A stretch of DNA of 64,000 bases from CAVOAK01 sp965217615 (GTDB taxonomy: Bacteria; Pseudomonadota; Alphaproteobacteria; UBA8366; CAVOAK01): assembly GCA_965217615.1 (NCBI GenBank), contig CBDCIT010000033.1, positions 1-64,000 on the forward strand, in the 5' to 3' direction. The notes beneath the pieces were generated by a model. It had not been told where the DNA came from. It did not search any database and saw only the letters and a list, made by a program, of their open reading frames with translations. Each line of letters opens with the position of its first letter. Within the stretch, counting starts at the first letter, position 1. Made by a program: the position numbers and the translations under genes. Positions 7,525 through 16,507 of this stretch are shown here, in pieces.

Positions 7525-9047
7525 TTTAGTCCCCAGACCATAGGCACCAGCGCGATCCCCTCGAGTCCGAACGGCATCAAAATGCAGACGGCGACGGCCC
7601 AGGGCATAACCCAGAGGGCTGTCACGGGAACGGCAATCATGTTCGCCGTCAGGCCGAACAAAGCGATCCGGTTGAAGTGAAAAAGGGCAACTATGCCTGT
7701 CGCCACACTCGCCAGCAGCGTGGTGGTCGCGACGCCTGCAAAATAAGTAAAAACGCGACGCCAGATACGACGCCGCGGACCGAGCCAAGTGCCGATTGGA
7801 CGGCGCAGAGACTCGTAGGCGGCCACCAGCACAACGACAGCGGCGAATGACATCTGGAAACTGGCGCCCAAATGCTCTCCGGCATAAAAAGCAGGATGAC
7901 CATCGCGGCCCAAGCGACCAGGCGCAACGAGATCGCCGTCCGATCGAGAAGCACCGCCAGCAGAACCAGACCGGTCATCAAGAATGCGCGCTGTGTCGGG
8001 ATCGTTATTCCTGACAACAGCAGGTAGCCGAAGCTTCCAATTATTGCCGCGACGGCAGCCCATTTCTTAACGGGAAAGCGGAGTGTTCCCCGTTCCCACA
8101 GCGCAAGCAACGCCCGCACACCGAAAAAGATGGTTGCCGCGACAAGGCCCATATGAAGTCGGGAGATCGCGAGCAAATGCGCGAGCCCCGAATCCCGCAT
8201 TGCTTCGATGACCTTGGGCGGTATCGCGCTTCGGTCACCGGTGATTAATGCGGCGGCTACCGCTCCCTCCGGGCCCGGTTGTGCGGTTCGTATTCGCTCG
8301 GCGATCGTGTTGCCGAAGCCTGGTGATCGCAAGGACAACTGGCTTGGCTCCGGCGCTGCTATCCGCCAACGCATCATCGGCCGGTCGTGCGCGCGAAAGC
8401 GCGAACCCGACGGCACCAATCTGTTCGAACCAAACGCGACGCTGAAAGTCGTATGCACCGGGGAACACCGGCGCAGGAGGCGGAGAAAGCTTTGCCAGAA
8501 CGCTTGTGCGCTTACCAATTTCGACAGGACTGTTTCGATGCAGGCGAATTCTTGCCTTTACCGGCGTCGTTGCGGCCTCAATGCTGGGTATGCGCAAGCG
8601 ATCGAGGAGGACGCGTGGTCCGCCGGACAGACTTTGGATCGCCGTCACACGAACGGAGATCCAGACGGGCCCGATTTTGCGTTCCAAAACGGGTGCGGAA
8701 ACAAGGTGACTGCGCACCTGCGCCGTGGCGAAACCCAGTGCAACTATGAACGCGCCAAGTGAGAGTAATATCAGCCAAGGCGAACGTCGCGACACCACAA
8801 GTAACAAAGCCGCAATCCCTGTCAGGGACGGACCAAGCCAAAGTGTGGGTTCGAAGTCCAGTGCAAAGTAGGTCGCTATGCCGCAGCCGAAGATGACCGG
8901 TGTCCAGATGATCCAGCGGTCCCACTCTTCGCCGAGGTTTTCGGCAAATGCCCGCGCAATGTGCGTCGGCGCGCGCATTAGATAAGGGCGCGTCAGATAT
9001 TGGGTGACCCCAAGAACACCGCCGAATTTACCCGCTCGAACAGTCAT
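7525..9047 (-). pseudogene. comEC: comEC, broken by two frameshifts and IS5 truncation
   Basis: ComEC/Rec2 is the inner-membrane channel for DNA uptake in natural transformation. Three overlapping frames together spell its N-terminal OB-like domain and part of the competence channel. Frame one covers 9047 to about 8320 (GVWF-type region FPGAYDFQRRVWFEQIGAVG). Frame two covers about 8315 to 7878 (ALITGDRSAIP, HLLAISRLHMGLV). Frame three covers about 7873 to 7525 (LGASFQMSFAAVV, IAVPVTALWVMPW). Shifts lie near 8310-8330 and 7874; the second looks like a one-base loss in PESI-LGASF. The normally conserved AISGLH motif reads AISRLH. The 3' end is removed by the IS5-like element. It is divergent from gltX, with 123 bp between them. 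Confidence 0.9.
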
Positions 9048-9170
9048 GCGGGCAAGAGTGCGTCAACGCCGACACGTGCGAAAGGGTTTTCGAAGTCAGG
9101 TGACCGGCGGCGGCTGGCTGTGATACACCCTCGGCACCCTCAATACAGGACGCAAAGAGCTCTTATCCCC

Positions 9171-10595
9171 GTGACGGTCGTTACCCGGTTTGCCCCCTCA
9201 CCCACCGGAATCCTGCATCTGGGCAGCGCGCGAACGGCGCTCTTCAACTGGCTCTATGCACGGCATCACGGCGGCCGCTATCTGCTGCGCATCGAGGACA
9301 CGGATCGCAAGCGCTCGACCCCGGAGGCGGTTGCGGCAATTCTCGATGGCCTGGAATGGCTTGGCCTAGAAAGCGATGGCGACGTCTCCTATCAGTCCCA
9401 ACAGGCCGAGCGACATGCCGAGGTCGCACGCGCCTTGCTGGCGAGCGGCCATGCCTACCACTGTTTTGCGACCCCGGACGAGTTGACCGAGATGCGGGAG
9501 TTAGCCCGCGCCGAACGCCGTCCGGTGCGCTACGACGGACGCTGGCGCGACCGCGACCCGGCTGATGCGTCGGCAGGCGTCAAACCAGTCATTCGCCTGA
9601 AAGCTCCCCAAGAGGGAGAAACCGTGATCGACGACCAGGTGCAGGGACCGGTTCGTGTCGCCAACGCGCAACTGGACGACATGGTGCTGCTGCGGGGGGA
9701 TGGCACGCCGACCTATATGCTCTCCGTCGTCGTCGACGATCACGATGCGGGCATAACCCATGTGATCCGCGGCGACGATCACCTGACCAATGCTGCGCGC
9801 CAGTCCCAACTTTACAAGGCAAAGGGCTGGGACGTGCCGGCATTTGCCCATATTTCCCTCATTCACGGGGCCGATGGGGCCAAGCTCTCCAAGCGCCATG
9901 GCGCAACAGGTGTTGGCGACTTCCGGGAGCTTGGCTATTTGCCGGAGGCGTTGTGCAACTATCTGCTGCGGCTCGGCTGGGGCCACGGCGACGACGAGAT
10001 CATCAGCCGTGAACAGGCCGTCGATTGGTTCGACCTCGACGGCGTTGGACAGGCGCCGGCCCGGTTCGACATCGCCAAGCTCGACAGCCTGAACGCGCAC
10101 TATCTGCGCGAGATCCCCGAGTCAGGCCTGCTCGAGGCGGTATTGGAGGTGCTAGACCAGTTGCTTGGGCGGGAGGTTTCGGGCGAGCAACGCGAACGTG
10201 TCGCACGAGGCTTGGAAGAGTTGAAAAAGCGGGCTGCGACCGTGCGTGAACTGGCCGAGAACGCCATTTTCTACGTGGAACGACCGCAGTTTCCGTTGGC
10301 AAACGCAATAGCGGCCAAATTGCTCAAGGGCGAGGCACTCGGTCTGTTGGCGACGGTCAAAGACAAACTCGCGACTCAAAAGACGCCGAGTTGGTCGGTC
10401 GCGGTCCTCGAGGATCAACTGCGCGGCCTTGCGGAAGAGATGGGTGTCGGGTTCGGAAAACTAGCCCAGCCGCTTCGTGCCGCGGTGACCGGAACGAACG
10501 TCTCTCCGGGTATCTTCGAAGTGATTGAGATTCTTGGACGGGACGAGACCCTGGCGCGTATCGACAAGGCAGTCACAAGCGCTACCGAAGGCTGA
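9171..10595 (+). CDS. gltX: Glutamate--tRNA ligase
   Basis: Charges tRNA-Glu (and in many alphaproteobacteria tRNA-Gln, for later amidation) with glutamate in the cytoplasm. The 474-residue class I synthetase has the ATP-binding HIGH-type motif as HLGSAR (residues 16-21, within APSPTGILHLG) and the KMSKS-type loop as KLSKR (about 240-244). The anticodon-binding C-terminal region is complete, and the length is normal. The start chosen is GTG 9171 (VTVVTRFAPSPTG); the frame is open upstream to 9000, but that part has no family similarity and would overlap comEC. It precedes gltA by 147 bp, as in many relatives. Confidence 0.95.
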   Translation: MTVVTRFAPSPTGILHLGSARTALFNWLYARHHGGRYLLRIEDTDRKRSTPEAVAAILDGLEWLGLESDGDVSYQSQQAERHAEVARALLASGHAYHCFATPDELTEMRELARAERRPVRYDGRWRDRDPADASAGVKPVIRLKAPQEGETVIDDQVQGPVRVANAQLDDMVLLRGDGTPTYMLSVVVDDHDAGITHVIRGDDHLTNAARQSQLYKAKGWDVPAFAHISLIHGADGAKLSKRHGATGVGDFRELGYLPEALCNYLLRLGWGHGDDEIISREQAVDWFDLDGVGQAPARFDIAKLDSLNAHYLREIPESGLLEAVLEVLDQLLGREVSGEQRERVARGLEELKKRAATVRELAENAIFYVERPQFPLANAIAAKLLKGEALGLLATVKDKLATQKTPSWSVAVLEDQLRGLAEEMGVGFGKLAQPLRAAVTGTNVSPGIFEVIEILGRDETLARIDKAVTSATEG

Positions 10596-10742
10596 CCACC
10601 GCGACCCCGTCATTTGCCGAAGGCCCTGTGCGGCGACTATACTGTCGGCAACCAACAATGCGCCGCCTTCAGCCGGTCATAAGCTGCTGATTCTCTGAAT
10701 TAGATTATCCCCGTAAACATTTGATTTGTTTGGGATGACGGG

Positions 10743-12083
10743 ATGGCCAAGAAAACGACTGCTGCCGCCAAGACGAAGCAATCGGCGAAACGGAATTCGG
10801 TCACGTTGACCGACAACCGGACCGGCAAAAGCTTCGACTACGAGCTGCTCAAGGGGAGCGTCGGCCCGCAGGTCATCGATATCCGCGCGCTCTACGCGCA
10901 AACCGGCTATTTCACCTACGATCCAGGCTTTACTTCAACGGCGTCGTGCCAGTCGACGATCACCTACATCGACGGCGACAAGGGCGTGCTTCTCTACGGC
11001 GGCTATACCATCGAGGAATTGGCCGAACGCAGCAGTTATATGGAAGTTTGCTTTCTCTTGCTTTACGGCAAACTGCCGAAAAAACAAGAACTGGCACGGT
11101 TTAGCAGCCTTATCACGAACCACTCGATGCTGCATGAGCAGTTGCAGTATCTCTATCGGGGATTCCGACGCGATGCGCACCCGATGGCCATCATGGTTGG
11201 TGTTGTCGGCGCTCTTTCGGCCTTCTACCACGATTCCACTGACATAACGGACCCCGTGCAGCGCGAAATTGCCTCTCACCGGCTGATTGCCAAGATGCCG
11301 ACGATCGCTGCGATGGCTTATAAGTATACGCTCGGCCAGCCGTTCGTATTTCCAAGGAACGATCTGAGTTACGCGGCCAACTTCCTGCATATGATGTTTT
11401 CGGTGCCAACCGAAAACTACAAGGTCAGTCCTATCGTGGCGCGCGCCATGGATCGCATCTTTATCCTGCACGCCGACCACGAACAAAACGCCTCGACATC
11501 CACGGTGCGCCTTGCCGGCTCCACCGGCGCCAACCCGTTCGCCTGCATCGCAGCTGGTATTGCTTCGCTATGGGGTCCCGCGCACGGCGGCGCCAACGAA
11601 GCGGTGCTCACGATGCTTCAGGAAGTCGGCAGCAAAAAACGCATCCCGGAGTTCCTTAAGCGCGCAAAGGATCGCGACGATCCCTTCCGTCTCATGGGCT
11701 TCGGCCATCGCGTCTATAAGAACCATGATCCTCGGGCCTCCGTCCTCCGCAAATCTTGCCACGAAGTATTGAAGGAACTGGGAGTCGGAAAGGAACCGCT
11801 CTTGGAACTAGCGGTGGAACTTGAGCGCATTGCCCTGTCCGACGACTATTTCATCAAACGTAAGCTTTTCCCCAACGTCGATTTTTATTCCGGCATTATC
11901 TTGCGCGCGATCGGCTTCCCGACCAGCATGTTCACCGTCCTTTTCGCGCTCGCTCGCACCTCGGGTTGGATATCTCAATGGAAAGAGATGATCGAGGATC
12001 CGACCCAGCGAATAGGCCGGCCTCGTCAGCTTTATACGGGCAGCAAAAAACGAAAGTACGCGCCGGTCCGTGGACGCAAGTAA
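10743..12083 (+). CDS. gltA: Citrate synthase (type II)
   Basis: Condenses oxaloacetate and acetyl-CoA to citrate, the entry step of the TCA cycle. The protein is 446 residues, the usual length of the hexameric Gram-negative form. The conserved catalytic regions are present: HADHEQNAST (about 243-252), GFGHRVYKNHDPR (about 319-331, catalytic His) and a DFYSG segment with the catalytic Asp (about 380). A lysine/alanine-rich N-terminal tail of about 18 residues precedes the domain. The start is ATG 10743. A hairpin follows the stop (12084-12113) and the next gene is convergent. Confidence 0.97.
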   Translation: MAKKTTAAAKTKQSAKRNSVTLTDNRTGKSFDYELLKGSVGPQVIDIRALYAQTGYFTYDPGFTSTASCQSTITYIDGDKGVLLYGGYTIEELAERSSYMEVCFLLLYGKLPKKQELARFSSLITNHSMLHEQLQYLYRGFRRDAHPMAIMVGVVGALSAFYHDSTDITDPVQREIASHRLIAKMPTIAAMAYKYTLGQPFVFPRNDLSYAANFLHMMFSVPTENYKVSPIVARAMDRIFILHADHEQNASTSTVRLAGSTGANPFACIAAGIASLWGPAHGGANEAVLTMLQEVGSKKRIPEFLKRAKDRDDPFRLMGFGHRVYKNHDPRASVLRKSCHEVLKELGVGKEPLLELAVELERIALSDDYFIKRKLFPNVDFYSGIILRAIGFPTSMFTVLFALARTSGWISQWKEMIEDPTQRIGRPRQLYTGSKKRKYAPVRGRK

Positions 12084-12113
12084 CACCCCATTTTGCGGCG
12101 GCGAAACGGGGTG
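12084..12113. terminator. Bidirectional hairpin between gltA and the DsrC-like gene
   Basis: CACCCCATTT (12084-12093) pairs with GAAACGGGGTG (12103-12113) across a short GC-rich loop right after the gltA stop. No strong T run follows. It lies between convergent genes and may end transcription of both. Confidence 0.5.
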
Positions 12114-12151
12114 AAGTTTGAACTTTCTCCGCTTGCTGACGGGCCAGCGGT

Positions 12152-12478
12152 CTAGCCAGTAGTCCAAGCTCTGGGCTGCATCATTCCGGCGATCCTGCAC
12201 GCCTGCTGTGGATATCCGTAGGGGAATAGCTCGAACAGCCGGTTGCGGTCGGCACCCAGGGTCTCAGTCACGAATTTTGTGGTCCAGCGGGCGTCGGGCG
12301 CGATCTCGTTTAATTCCCAGTATTCGCGCATGAAACGGATGATCGCCCAATGCTCCTCGGTCAGCGTGATACCATCTTGCTCGGCGAACATCTCGCCTAT
12401 CTTCTCCGTCCATTCGGCCGGATCCAGTAGATAGCCTTCGGGGTCGATGTCAGGCGCTTTTTCAACCACGGAACTCAC
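12152..12478 (-). CDS. DsrC/TusE-family sulfur-relay-like protein lacking the C-terminal cysteine
   Basis: A 108-residue protein clearly of the DsrC/TusE family (GYLLDPAEWTEKIGEMFAEQ, EEHWAIIRFMREYW and the C-terminal GYPQQACRIAG). TusE passes persulfide sulfur to the TusBCD/MnmA system for tRNA 2-thiolation, and DsrC works with dissimilatory sulfite reductase; both depend on a penultimate cysteine on a flexible arm. Here only the upstream cysteine (C94) exists. The residue eleven positions later, where the reactive cysteine is expected, is W105, and the protein ends AWTTG. It therefore cannot act as a standard TusE. It may be a regulatory or alternative DsrC-like paralogue. It is transcribed convergently with gltA. 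Confidence 0.85.
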   Translation of the reverse strand: MSSVVEKAPDIDPEGYLLDPAEWTEKIGEMFAEQDGITLTEEHWAIIRFMREYWELNEIAPDARWTTKFVTETLGADRNRLFELFPYGYPQQACRIAGMMQPRAWTTG

Positions 12479-12781
12479 CCATTCGCTCTAATTCCGATGT
12501 CGGTCCGGCCGCAAACAGTTTAGCACGATGCAACCAGTTCCAAGTGCTCGCATGTGGTGACGAGCAGACATCTTTTCACGTTACGATGACGGTCCGTTCA
12601 CAGCCAGAAAGTGTAATCCAGCCGATCGTCGCGGGTCGTTAGAAAAATGTTTAGAACAACTTTGGTAATTCGCCTGTTGTTCGGCGTGGAATATTGACCC
12701 CCTATTGGGGGTTATCGGCGTCCAAAATTGACCCCCCTGGTTTTGTGATTTTTAACACACCTTGTTGTTTGGACAGACGAG

Positions 12782-14305
12782 GTGGGGGAGATGCTGGTTG
12801 TGGAGACGATTGCGCGGATCCGTCGGGATCATTTGGTGAGGGGCGTACCGATCAAGAAGATCGCCCGGGATTTGAGGGTTTCGAAGAACACGGTGCGCAA
12901 GGTGGTTCGGGGTGATGAGACCTCGTACAGCTACGCGCGCAAGATCCAGCCGCTGCCGAAGCTGGGGCCGTGGGTGGGTGAGCTGGAGCGCCGGCTTGAG
13001 GCCAACGAGAAGAAGCCGCGCCGGGATCGTCTGTCTCTGCTGCGGATTCATGAAGACCTTGCGGCTCTGGGCTATGGCGGCGGCTACGACGCGGTGCGCC
13101 GCTACGCCAGGACCTGGCGGCGGCGGTGGCGGCTGTTGTCGCCGTCGCAGGGTTTTGTGCCGCTGAGCTTCGATCCCGGCGAGGCCTACCAGTTCGACTG
13201 GAGCCACGAGTACGCGCGCCTGTCGGGTGTGACGACCAAGGTGAAGGCGGCGCACATGCGGCTCTGCTACAGCCGTATGCAGCTGGTTCAGATCTTCCCG
13301 CGCGAGAGCCAGGAGATGGTGTTCGAGGCGCATGAGCGCGCCTTCCGCTTCTTCGGCGGGGTCTGCCGGCGGGGCATCTACGACAACATGAAGACGGCGG
13401 TGAGCATGGTCTTCGTGGGCAAGGAGCGCGCCTACAACCGGCGCTTTCTGGAGCTGTGCTCCCACCATCTGGTGGAGCCGGTGGCGTGCACTCCGGGTGC
13501 GGGCTGGGAGAAGGGCCAGGTCGAGAGGCAGGTGGGTGACGTCCGCGGCCGCCTGTTCGTGCCCATCCCGCGGGGCGGCTCCTACGCCGAGATCAACGCG
13601 TGGCTGATGGATCGGTGTATCGAGGACGCCAAGAAGCGGCCGCATCCGACGATCGAGGGCAAGACGGTGTGGCAGGTGTTCGAGGAGGAGCGGCCCTTCC
13701 TGATGGCCTATCGCGGCCCCTTCGACGGCTTCCACGCCACCGAGGTATCGGTCTCCAAGACCTGTCTGGTGCGCTTCGACAACAACCACTACAGCGTGGC
13801 GGCCCGCGCCGTCGGGCAGACGGTCGACGTGCGGGCCTATGCCGATCGTATTGTCATCCGCCAGGATGGCGAGACTGTTGCCGAACACCCCCGGAGCTTT
13901 GGACGCGGTGAGATTGCCTGCAATCCATGGCACTACGTGCCGATCCTGACACGGAAGCCCGGTGCGCTGAGGAATGGCGCGCCTTTCAAGGGTTGGCAAC
14001 TGCCCGGCGCGCTGGGCCGCATACGGGCTCGGCTGACGGGTTGCAACGACGGTGACAGGCAGTTCGTGAGGATCCTCGCGGCGGTGCTGGAGGACGGGCT
14101 GGAGGCGGTCGAGGCGGCCTGCGCCGAAGCGCTCGCCTGCGGCGCCTGCAGCGCTGATGTTGTGCTCAACATCCTCGCCCGGCAGTGCCAGCAGCAGCCG
14201 CCGCCGGCCATCCCAACGCCCGAGGGCCTGCAGCTTCGCCACCAGCCGGTGGCCGACTGCCGCCGCTACGACCGCCTGAGGGAGGCCGGTCATGGAGCGT
14301 CATGA
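12782..14305 (+). CDS. istA: IS21-family transposase IstA
   Basis: The DDE transposase of IS21, about 500 residues. It has an N-terminal helix-turn-helix (IKKIARDLRVSKNTVRKVVR, about 21-40), a retroviral-integrase-type catalytic core starting at YQFDWSHEYARL (about 140) with the second Asp in RGIYDNMKTAV (about 200) and Glu in GWEKGQVERQVGDVR (about 240-255), then a C-terminal Mu-type domain (NNHYSVAARAVG). The upstream start is GTG 12782; ATG 12791 (MLVVETIARIRRDH) is the more typical one. The stop at 14303-14305 overlaps the original istB start (ATG 14292). The frame is intact, but its IstB partner is broken. Confidence 0.95.
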   Translation: MGEMLVVETIARIRRDHLVRGVPIKKIARDLRVSKNTVRKVVRGDETSYSYARKIQPLPKLGPWVGELERRLEANEKKPRRDRLSLLRIHEDLAALGYGGGYDAVRRYARTWRRRWRLLSPSQGFVPLSFDPGEAYQFDWSHEYARLSGVTTKVKAAHMRLCYSRMQLVQIFPRESQEMVFEAHERAFRFFGGVCRRGIYDNMKTAVSMVFVGKERAYNRRFLELCSHHLVEPVACTPGAGWEKGQVERQVGDVRGRLFVPIPRGGSYAEINAWLMDRCIEDAKKRPHPTIEGKTVWQVFEEERPFLMAYRGPFDGFHATEVSVSKTCLVRFDNNHYSVAARAVGQTVDVRAYADRIVIRQDGETVAEHPRSFGRGEIACNPWHYVPILTRKPGALRNGAPFKGWQLPGALGRIRARLTGCNDGDRQFVRILAAVLEDGLEAVEAACAEALACGACSADVVLNILARQCQQQPPPAIPTPEGLQLRHQPVADCRRYDRLREAGHGAS

Positions 14306-14316
14306 TGTGCTGGCGA

Positions 14317-15612
14317 GGGACTGTCAGATAGTTTGTGCTTGGGCCGATTTTCAGACATTAACGAAACGCTCACCGAAGATGATGGCGAACTGTGTCTTGG
14401 CCTCGGTCCATTCACGCGGCGGGCGTTTCCAAGCCTGGGCCGCATGATTGAGCACCAGATATAGCAGCTTGGTGGCGGCGTCGTCACTGGGGAAATGGCC
14501 GCGCGTTCGAACGGCACGCCGGATCTTGGCGTTGAGCGACTCGATGGCATTGGTCGTGTAAATCATGCGACGGACCGCCTCGGGGAAGGCTAAGAAGGGA
14601 ATGACGTGATCCCAGTTGCGCCGCCAGCTTTGGGCGATGGCGGGATATTTCTCGCCCCAGGGTCCGGCTTCGAATTCGGCCAGGGCCGCCAGGCCGGCCT
14701 CGGCGTCACCGGCCCGGTACACCGCCTTCAGCGCCCGCGCGACATGTTTGCGATCCTTCCATGACGCAAAATTCATGGAATGGCGGAGCAGGTGGACGAT
14801 GCAGGTCTGCACCACGGTCTCTGGAAAGGTCGCATTGATTGCTTCGGGAAAGCCCTTGAGGCCGTCGACGACGGCGACCAGGATATCCTGGATACCCCGG
14901 TTCTTGAGCTCATTCATGACGCGCAGCCAGAACTTGGCGCCCTCGGTCTGCTCGATCCACAGCCCGAGGATCTCGCGCGTGCCGTCGGGCAACACCGCCA
15001 GCGCGATATAGACGGCTTTATTCCGAACAAAACCCTCGTCCCTGATCTTGACCCGGATGGCGTCGAAGAAGACGATCGCGTAGCAGGCATCCAACGCCCG
15101 GTTTTGCCATTCACCCACTTCCTCAAGGACCGCATCCGTCACCGTCGAGATCAGGTCCGGCGAGACATCGAGACCGTAGATTTCCTCCAGGTGGCCGCGA
15201 ATCTCGCGCACCGTCATGCCGCGCGCGTACATCGAGATGATCTTCTCGTCGAAGTCCGGGAAGCGACGCTGATACTTGGCAATCAACTGCGGATCGAAGG
15301 TTCCCGAACGATCGCGCGGGATATCCAGCGTCACCTTCGAGGTCCCCGTCAGAACCGTCTTTTGAGAGCGGCCGTTGCGCCGGTTCGCTTCACCGTTTCC
15401 GGCGTCGGTATCCAGATGCCTATCCAACTCCGCGTTTAGAACCCGTTCCGATAGCGCCTTCTTCAATTCATCGATCAGCCCGTCTTGGCTAAATACCGTT
15501 GCCGGATCGCGCCCAGCCAACAATTGCTCCAGTACCTCTTTCTCGATAACCATAGGATGCTCCTTTCAATTCCACCACCATGGCCCAAAACACAAAAATC
15601 GCGGACACTCCC
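14317..15612. mobile_element. Complete IS256-family element inside istB
   Basis: This 1296-bp element is flanked by the exact 8-bp direct repeat GCTGGCGA (14309-14316 and 15613-15620), the duplication length known for IS256. Its ends are imperfect inverted repeats: GGGACTGTCAGATAGTTTGT from 14317, and on the other strand from 15612 GGGAGTGTCCGCGATTTTTG. Removing it with one repeat copy restores istB as MERHDVLA joined to MMTTLKLAG. It holds one intact minus-strand transposase. Confidence 0.95.
14351..15553 (-). CDS. IS256-family (mutator-type) transposase
   Basis: A 400-residue transposase of normal family length. The N-terminal part holds the Mutator-type region (GNGEANRRNGRSQKTVLTG, about 52-70, then IPRDRSGTFDPQLI). 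The DDE triad is visible: D164 in FFDAIRVK, an Asp in VVDGLKGFPEAI (about 230), and a Glu in TTNAIESLNAKIRR (about 338). The CIVHLLRHS segment characteristic of the family is present. The start is ATG 15553, preceded by GAAAGGAGC. Ends, duplications and frame are intact, so this copy looks recently active. It lies in the opposite direction to the istAB genes it interrupts. Confidence 0.96.
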   Translation of the reverse strand: MVIEKEVLEQLLAGRDPATVFSQDGLIDELKKALSERVLNAELDRHLDTDAGNGEANRRNGRSQKTVLTGTSKVTLDIPRDRSGTFDPQLIAKYQRRFPDFDEKIISMYARGMTVREIRGHLEEIYGLDVSPDLISTVTDAVLEEVGEWQNRALDACYAIVFFDAIRVKIRDEGFVRNKAVYIALAVLPDGTREILGLWIEQTEGAKFWLRVMNELKNRGIQDILVAVVDGLKGFPEAINATFPETVVQTCIVHLLRHSMNFASWKDRKHVARALKAVYRAGDAEAGLAALAEFEAGPWGEKYPAIAQSWRRNWDHVIPFLAFPEAVRRMIYTTNAIESLNAKIRRAVRTRGHFPSDDAATKLLYLVLNHAAQAWKRPPREWTEAKTQFAIIFGERFVNV

Positions 15613-15619
15613 GCTGGCG

Positions 15620-16317
15620 ATGATGACGACGCTGAAGCTTGCAGGCATGCGCGCCGCCTACGACGACATCCTCGCCGACGGGCTCAAGCGCCGTCATCCG
15701 GTGCAACAGATCATCGGTACGCTGCTGCAGACCGAGGTCGCCGACAAGCAGGCGCGCTCCATCAAGTACCAGATGACGTCCGCCAAGCTGCCGACGGCCA
15801 AGGAGCTGGCCGACTTCGACTTCGCCGCTTCCCCGGGCAATGAGCCCCTGATCCAGGAACTCGCCGCCGGCGAGTTCCTGGAGAGCAAGCGCAACATCGT
15901 GCTGGTCGGCGGCACCGGCACCGGCAAGACCCATCTCGCCGTCGCCATCGCCCGCGCCTGTATCAGAAAGGGCGCCCGTGGCCGCTGCTACAACGTCGTC
16001 GACCTGGTCAACCACCTCGAGGCCGAACTCCGCTCCGGACGCCAAGGCCGTACCGCGGACCAACTCGTCCGACGCGACTTCGTCATCCTCGACGAACTCG
16101 GCTACCTGCCCTTCGCCCAGGCCGGCGGCCAGCTGCTGTTCCACCTGATGAGCCGGCTCTACGAGCGCACCTCGATCATCGTCACCACCAACCTCGCTTT
16201 CGGCGAATGGCCCTCCGTCTTCGGCGACCCCAAGATGACCACCGCGCTGCTCGACCGCCTGACCCACCATTGCGAGATCATCGAAACGAGAGCTGGCGCT
16301 TCAAGAACCGCTCCTGA
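15620..16317 (+). pseudogene. istB: istB, ATPase of IS21, split and frameshifted
   Basis: IstB is the AAA+ helper ATPase of IS21 transposition. The first eight codons remain at 14292-14316 and the rest was moved to 15620 by IS256; an in-frame ATG at 15620 could restart it. Walker A is intact (VGGTGTGKTHLAVAIA), as is Walker B (FVILDELGYLPF). The family C-terminus ESWRFKNRS and its stop (16288-16317) are present but in another frame. The shift falls at about 16285-16288 and fits loss of a few bases from the usual IIETGNESW. Translation therefore reads on past the IS21 end into the next transposase remnant, to 17329. Confidence 0.85.
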
Positions 16318-16507
16318 CCGGACGCCGGCCGTGCCTGCGGCCCGCTTGCCCCGGTGGGTCAACAGGCTTGACGTATACGTCAAGCCCACGCGGCTTCGCT
16401 CCGCGCACCGCAAGGCGCTACACGAAGCCGCTCGGGTCCCCCCTATTGACTACCGGGACAACCTCCGCCGTGCCACTCAGGGGGTCAATATTGCACGCCG
16501 ATTGACA

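Larger units (their letters stand above)
12675..16507. mobile_element. IS21-family element, interrupted by IS256
   Basis: The ends begin TG and finish CA and share the terminal motif TCGGCGTGnAATATTGACCCC (left at about 12681-12702, right inverted at about 16480-16501). A second, direct copy of the motif (TCGGCGTCCAAAATTGACCCC) lies at 12715-12735, as expected for the multiple end repeats of IS21. It carries istA and istB on the plus strand. A complete IS256 element splits istB after its eighth codon, and istB also has a late frameshift. No target duplication is seen (left flank AATTCGCC, right flank TTCCGGGG). The right flank is a transposase remnant of another IS256-type element. Confidence 0.88.

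Noticed and set aside
12752..14293. 513-codon minus-strand frame opposite istA
   Set aside because: IstA motifs are unambiguous on the plus strand; the opposite frame is proline/histidine/leucine-rich and without similarity.
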